Below, in pieces: positions 62,664-64,000 of a DNA stretch of 64,000 nucleotides (positions are counted from its first letter, which is position 1; the number at the start of each line of letters is the position of its first letter). The stretch lies in contig JACAXG010000060.1 of NCBI GenBank assembly GCA_018881555.1, positions 1,426,001 to 1,490,000 of the forward strand, read 5' to 3'. Below the pieces are notes generated by a model that ran no database searches, was not told the DNA's origin, and saw nothing but the letters and a program-made list of their open reading frames with translations. Origin of the DNA: Amblyornis subalaris (lineage: Eukaryota; Chordata; Aves; Passeriformes; Ptilonorhynchidae). Position numbers and translations under genes: made by a program.

Positions 62664-62669
62664 AATAAA
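62664..62669 (+). terminator. candidate poly(A) signal AATAAA
   Basis: Canonical hexamer about 1.44 kb past the IRF2BP2 stop codon. It could serve a shorter transcript form. Confidence 0.35.
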
Positions 62670-62842
62670 TCATTGGTTACTAGAAATAGTTCAAGTCTTA
62701 TAGTGATGTTTTTGTGCTGTTCATAGTTTGTTGGCAACACTGCAGCTGTATGAGCCCTTCTGTTGAGATGTTTATAACTCAGTTATATGCGGTTGTTTCT
62801 GAGCAAAAGGGTGGCGAGGTTGGCCCTTCCCACGGACCAGCT

Positions 62843-62848
62843 AATAAA
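62843..62848 (+). terminator. candidate poly(A) signal AATAAA
   Basis: Canonical hexamer about 1.62 kb past the stop, with a G/T-containing stretch downstream. Confidence 0.35.
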
Positions 62849-63250
62849 CACTTTCAGTATCGGAAGAGGAGGAGGAAAAATCTGTTAAGCCAACTATAAA
62901 TTGAAGAATTTTGGGTGCTTTTTAGTCAACTGTTCTTATTGTGATAATGTTCAAACTGCAATTTAATGCAGAGTAGCTCTTTTTTTTTTTTGGAAGACTA
63001 CTTTTTTTTTAAAAAAAAAGAAATGGTCATTATTAGTATTTGAAGATCAAAACTGCACATGCACAGTAATTTTCTATGAAGTGTTTAATGAGCACACCCA
63101 CTACATTGTGTTCCATATTACAGGTCAATGTAATATTAGATATGACTTGCATGATAAACAAATTCATTGAGTCAATATTACGCTTTAAAACTTATAGTCA
63201 AGATTGGTGTCTTATGTAAACACATTTAGACAATTTGAAGAAAACGCACA

Positions 63251-63288
63251 TTATATATATATATACTTATATATATACCTATATATAA
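63251..63288. repeat. (AT)n tract in the distal 3'UTR
   Basis: Three runs of TATATA separated by ACT and CC steps, about 70 bp before the ATTAAA at 63357. Confidence 0.8.
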
Positions 63289-63356
63289 AAAAATGCCAAC
63301 TGTAAAGGATTCTTTGGAACCACTATGATCTGTGTAAATGTGTATTTAGGCACTTT

Positions 63357-63362
63357 ATTAAA
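63357..63362 (+). terminator. candidate poly(A) signal ATTAAA
   Basis: Most common variant hexamer, 2.13 kb past the stop. It is followed by an A run and G/T-rich sequence, and is a plausible distal end of the IRF2BP2 message. Confidence 0.4.
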
Positions 63363-63380
63363 AAACATGGAATTTGAGCT

Positions 63381-64000
63381 GATAGATGGTAGCAAGTTCT
63401 TCAAAGTTGCTTGGCATAATACCTTACATGGGATGAAATTCATGTTTTTGGTTAAGGTGGTATCCCTATGCTTAAAAAAGAAGCAAAACTGAATCCCAAA
63501 GCCTGCCTAAAAAAGCCCGCCCTTTTGTGTTATCAGGTGTCCCAGCTCTGAGCGTGCCGAGGGTGAGACCTGCTCCTGACAAAGTATACCCTTGTTTTGG
63601 GGCCGAGGGACGTTGGTGTGACTCGGCGGAGAGGCCTGTAAGGAAGCACACCTTCCTCCTCCTCCTGCCAGCCACCCCGCTCCTGCAGCTCTGTGACTCC
63701 TGGAGAGGACGGAAACTCCCCAGCCGGTGATGCCAGGCAGTGGCCCAGAAACAACATAGATGGAACAGAAATGGCACATGGTGGCTATGCTCACTCAGCT
63801 GACTTTCAGCCCCCAGCCAAGTCTAATCTGCACCATAAAACTTCAGAACTGCAAAAGAAAAACAAACAAAAAAAAAGAAAAAAAAAAAAAAAAAATTGAG
63901 GGTGTTCATACATAGCTCATTTTTCTCTCATTGAATGTTGCTTTTTCCTGTTGGTTGCTTTGCTCAGTTACAATAATGCTCCAGTGGATTCTCCCTTTAT
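63381..64000. other. downstream flank of IRF2BP2
   Basis: Past the last good poly(A) signal. Includes a GC-richer patch (63510-63740) with short overlapping frames and the A-rich tract at 63853. It may still be 3'UTR if a later site is used. Confidence 0.5.
63853..63895. repeat. A-rich tract
   Basis: GCAAAAGAAAAACAAACAAA followed by long A runs to 63895. No target-site duplication or retroposed body is apparent. It could also prime oligo-dT internally in cDNA libraries. Confidence 0.8.

Larger units (their letters stand above)
61224..63380 (+). other. IRF2BP2: IRF2BP2 3' untranslated region (end approximate)
   Basis: Directly after the stop the base composition switches to AT- and T-rich, repeat-free DNA with long T runs (61440-61490, 61615-61660, 62975-63010) and AT-alternating tracts (61278-61317, 63251-63288). 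Candidate cleavage signals are AATAAA at 62664-62669, AATAAA at 62843-62848 and ATTAAA at 63357-63362. Use of the last would give a roughly 2.1 kb 3'UTR, in line with a long 3'UTR for this gene in mammals. Which signals are used cannot be told from sequence. Confidence 0.6.

Noticed and set aside
63853..63895. A-rich tract considered as the tail of a retroposed gene
   Set aside because: No upstream gene body, no target-site duplication, and interruptions by C and G; treated as a simple A-rich tract.
1..64000. CRISPR arrays, tRNA or rRNA genes, intact retroviral genes
   Set aside because: No regularly spaced direct repeats, no tRNA box pairs, no rRNA-like blocks and no recognisable gag, pol or env-like frames were seen on reading both strands.

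Overview
The window is vertebrate nuclear DNA, most likely from a bird. It has no operons, and it carries CR1-type LINE fragments, including 3' ends with the avian-style TTCTATGATTCTATGA tail. It holds one protein-coding gene that I can identify with confidence: a complete, two-exon IRF2BP2 (interferon regulatory factor 2 binding protein 2) on the + strand at 59211-61223. The spliced product is 586 aa, against 587 aa in human. It has an N-terminal zinc finger, a basic nuclear localisation motif at the exon junction and a C-terminal RING-type domain.

Layout. Positions 1 to about 56.8 kb contain no recognisable exon, which fits the gene desert that flanks IRF2BP2 in vertebrates. Within it I see decayed CR1 copies: minus-strand ORF2 remnants near 1.5-3.5 kb and 31.6-33.6 kb; plus-strand 3' ends at 5.1-5.3 and 7.6-7.9 kb; short minus-strand 3' ends at 30.0 and 30.5 kb; and a probable old copy at 18.5 kb. 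There are also several simple repeats (CA/TA at 21.05 kb, a long TTCC/CTCC polypyrimidine tract at 29.3 kb, AC at 50.75 kb, GT at 56.8 kb). CpG-dense islets lie at 15.7-16.3, 39.3, 41.0-41.3, 42.9-43.1 and 54.2 kb. From about 57.0 to 61.0 kb runs the CpG island of IRF2BP2, interrupted by AT-rich pockets at 58.04-58.18 and 58.45-58.49 kb. From 61224 onward is AT- and T-rich 3'UTR sequence with candidate poly(A) signals at 62664, 62843 and 63357.

The most interesting signal outside the gene is a set of high-quality AP-1/NF-E2/MARE-type sites in the upstream desert. Two are near-perfect palindromes (28702-28716 and 42957-42969), and others lie at 42776, 51638 and 52028. A head-to-head AP-1 pair sits beside a CpG islet at 41.3 kb. 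They are candidate distal enhancers of IRF2BP2, but this is inference from motifs only. I found no novel multi-gene system, CRISPR array, tRNA, rRNA or intact mobile-element ORF. Most of the long ORFs across the GC-rich 57-61.5 kb block are composition artefacts.
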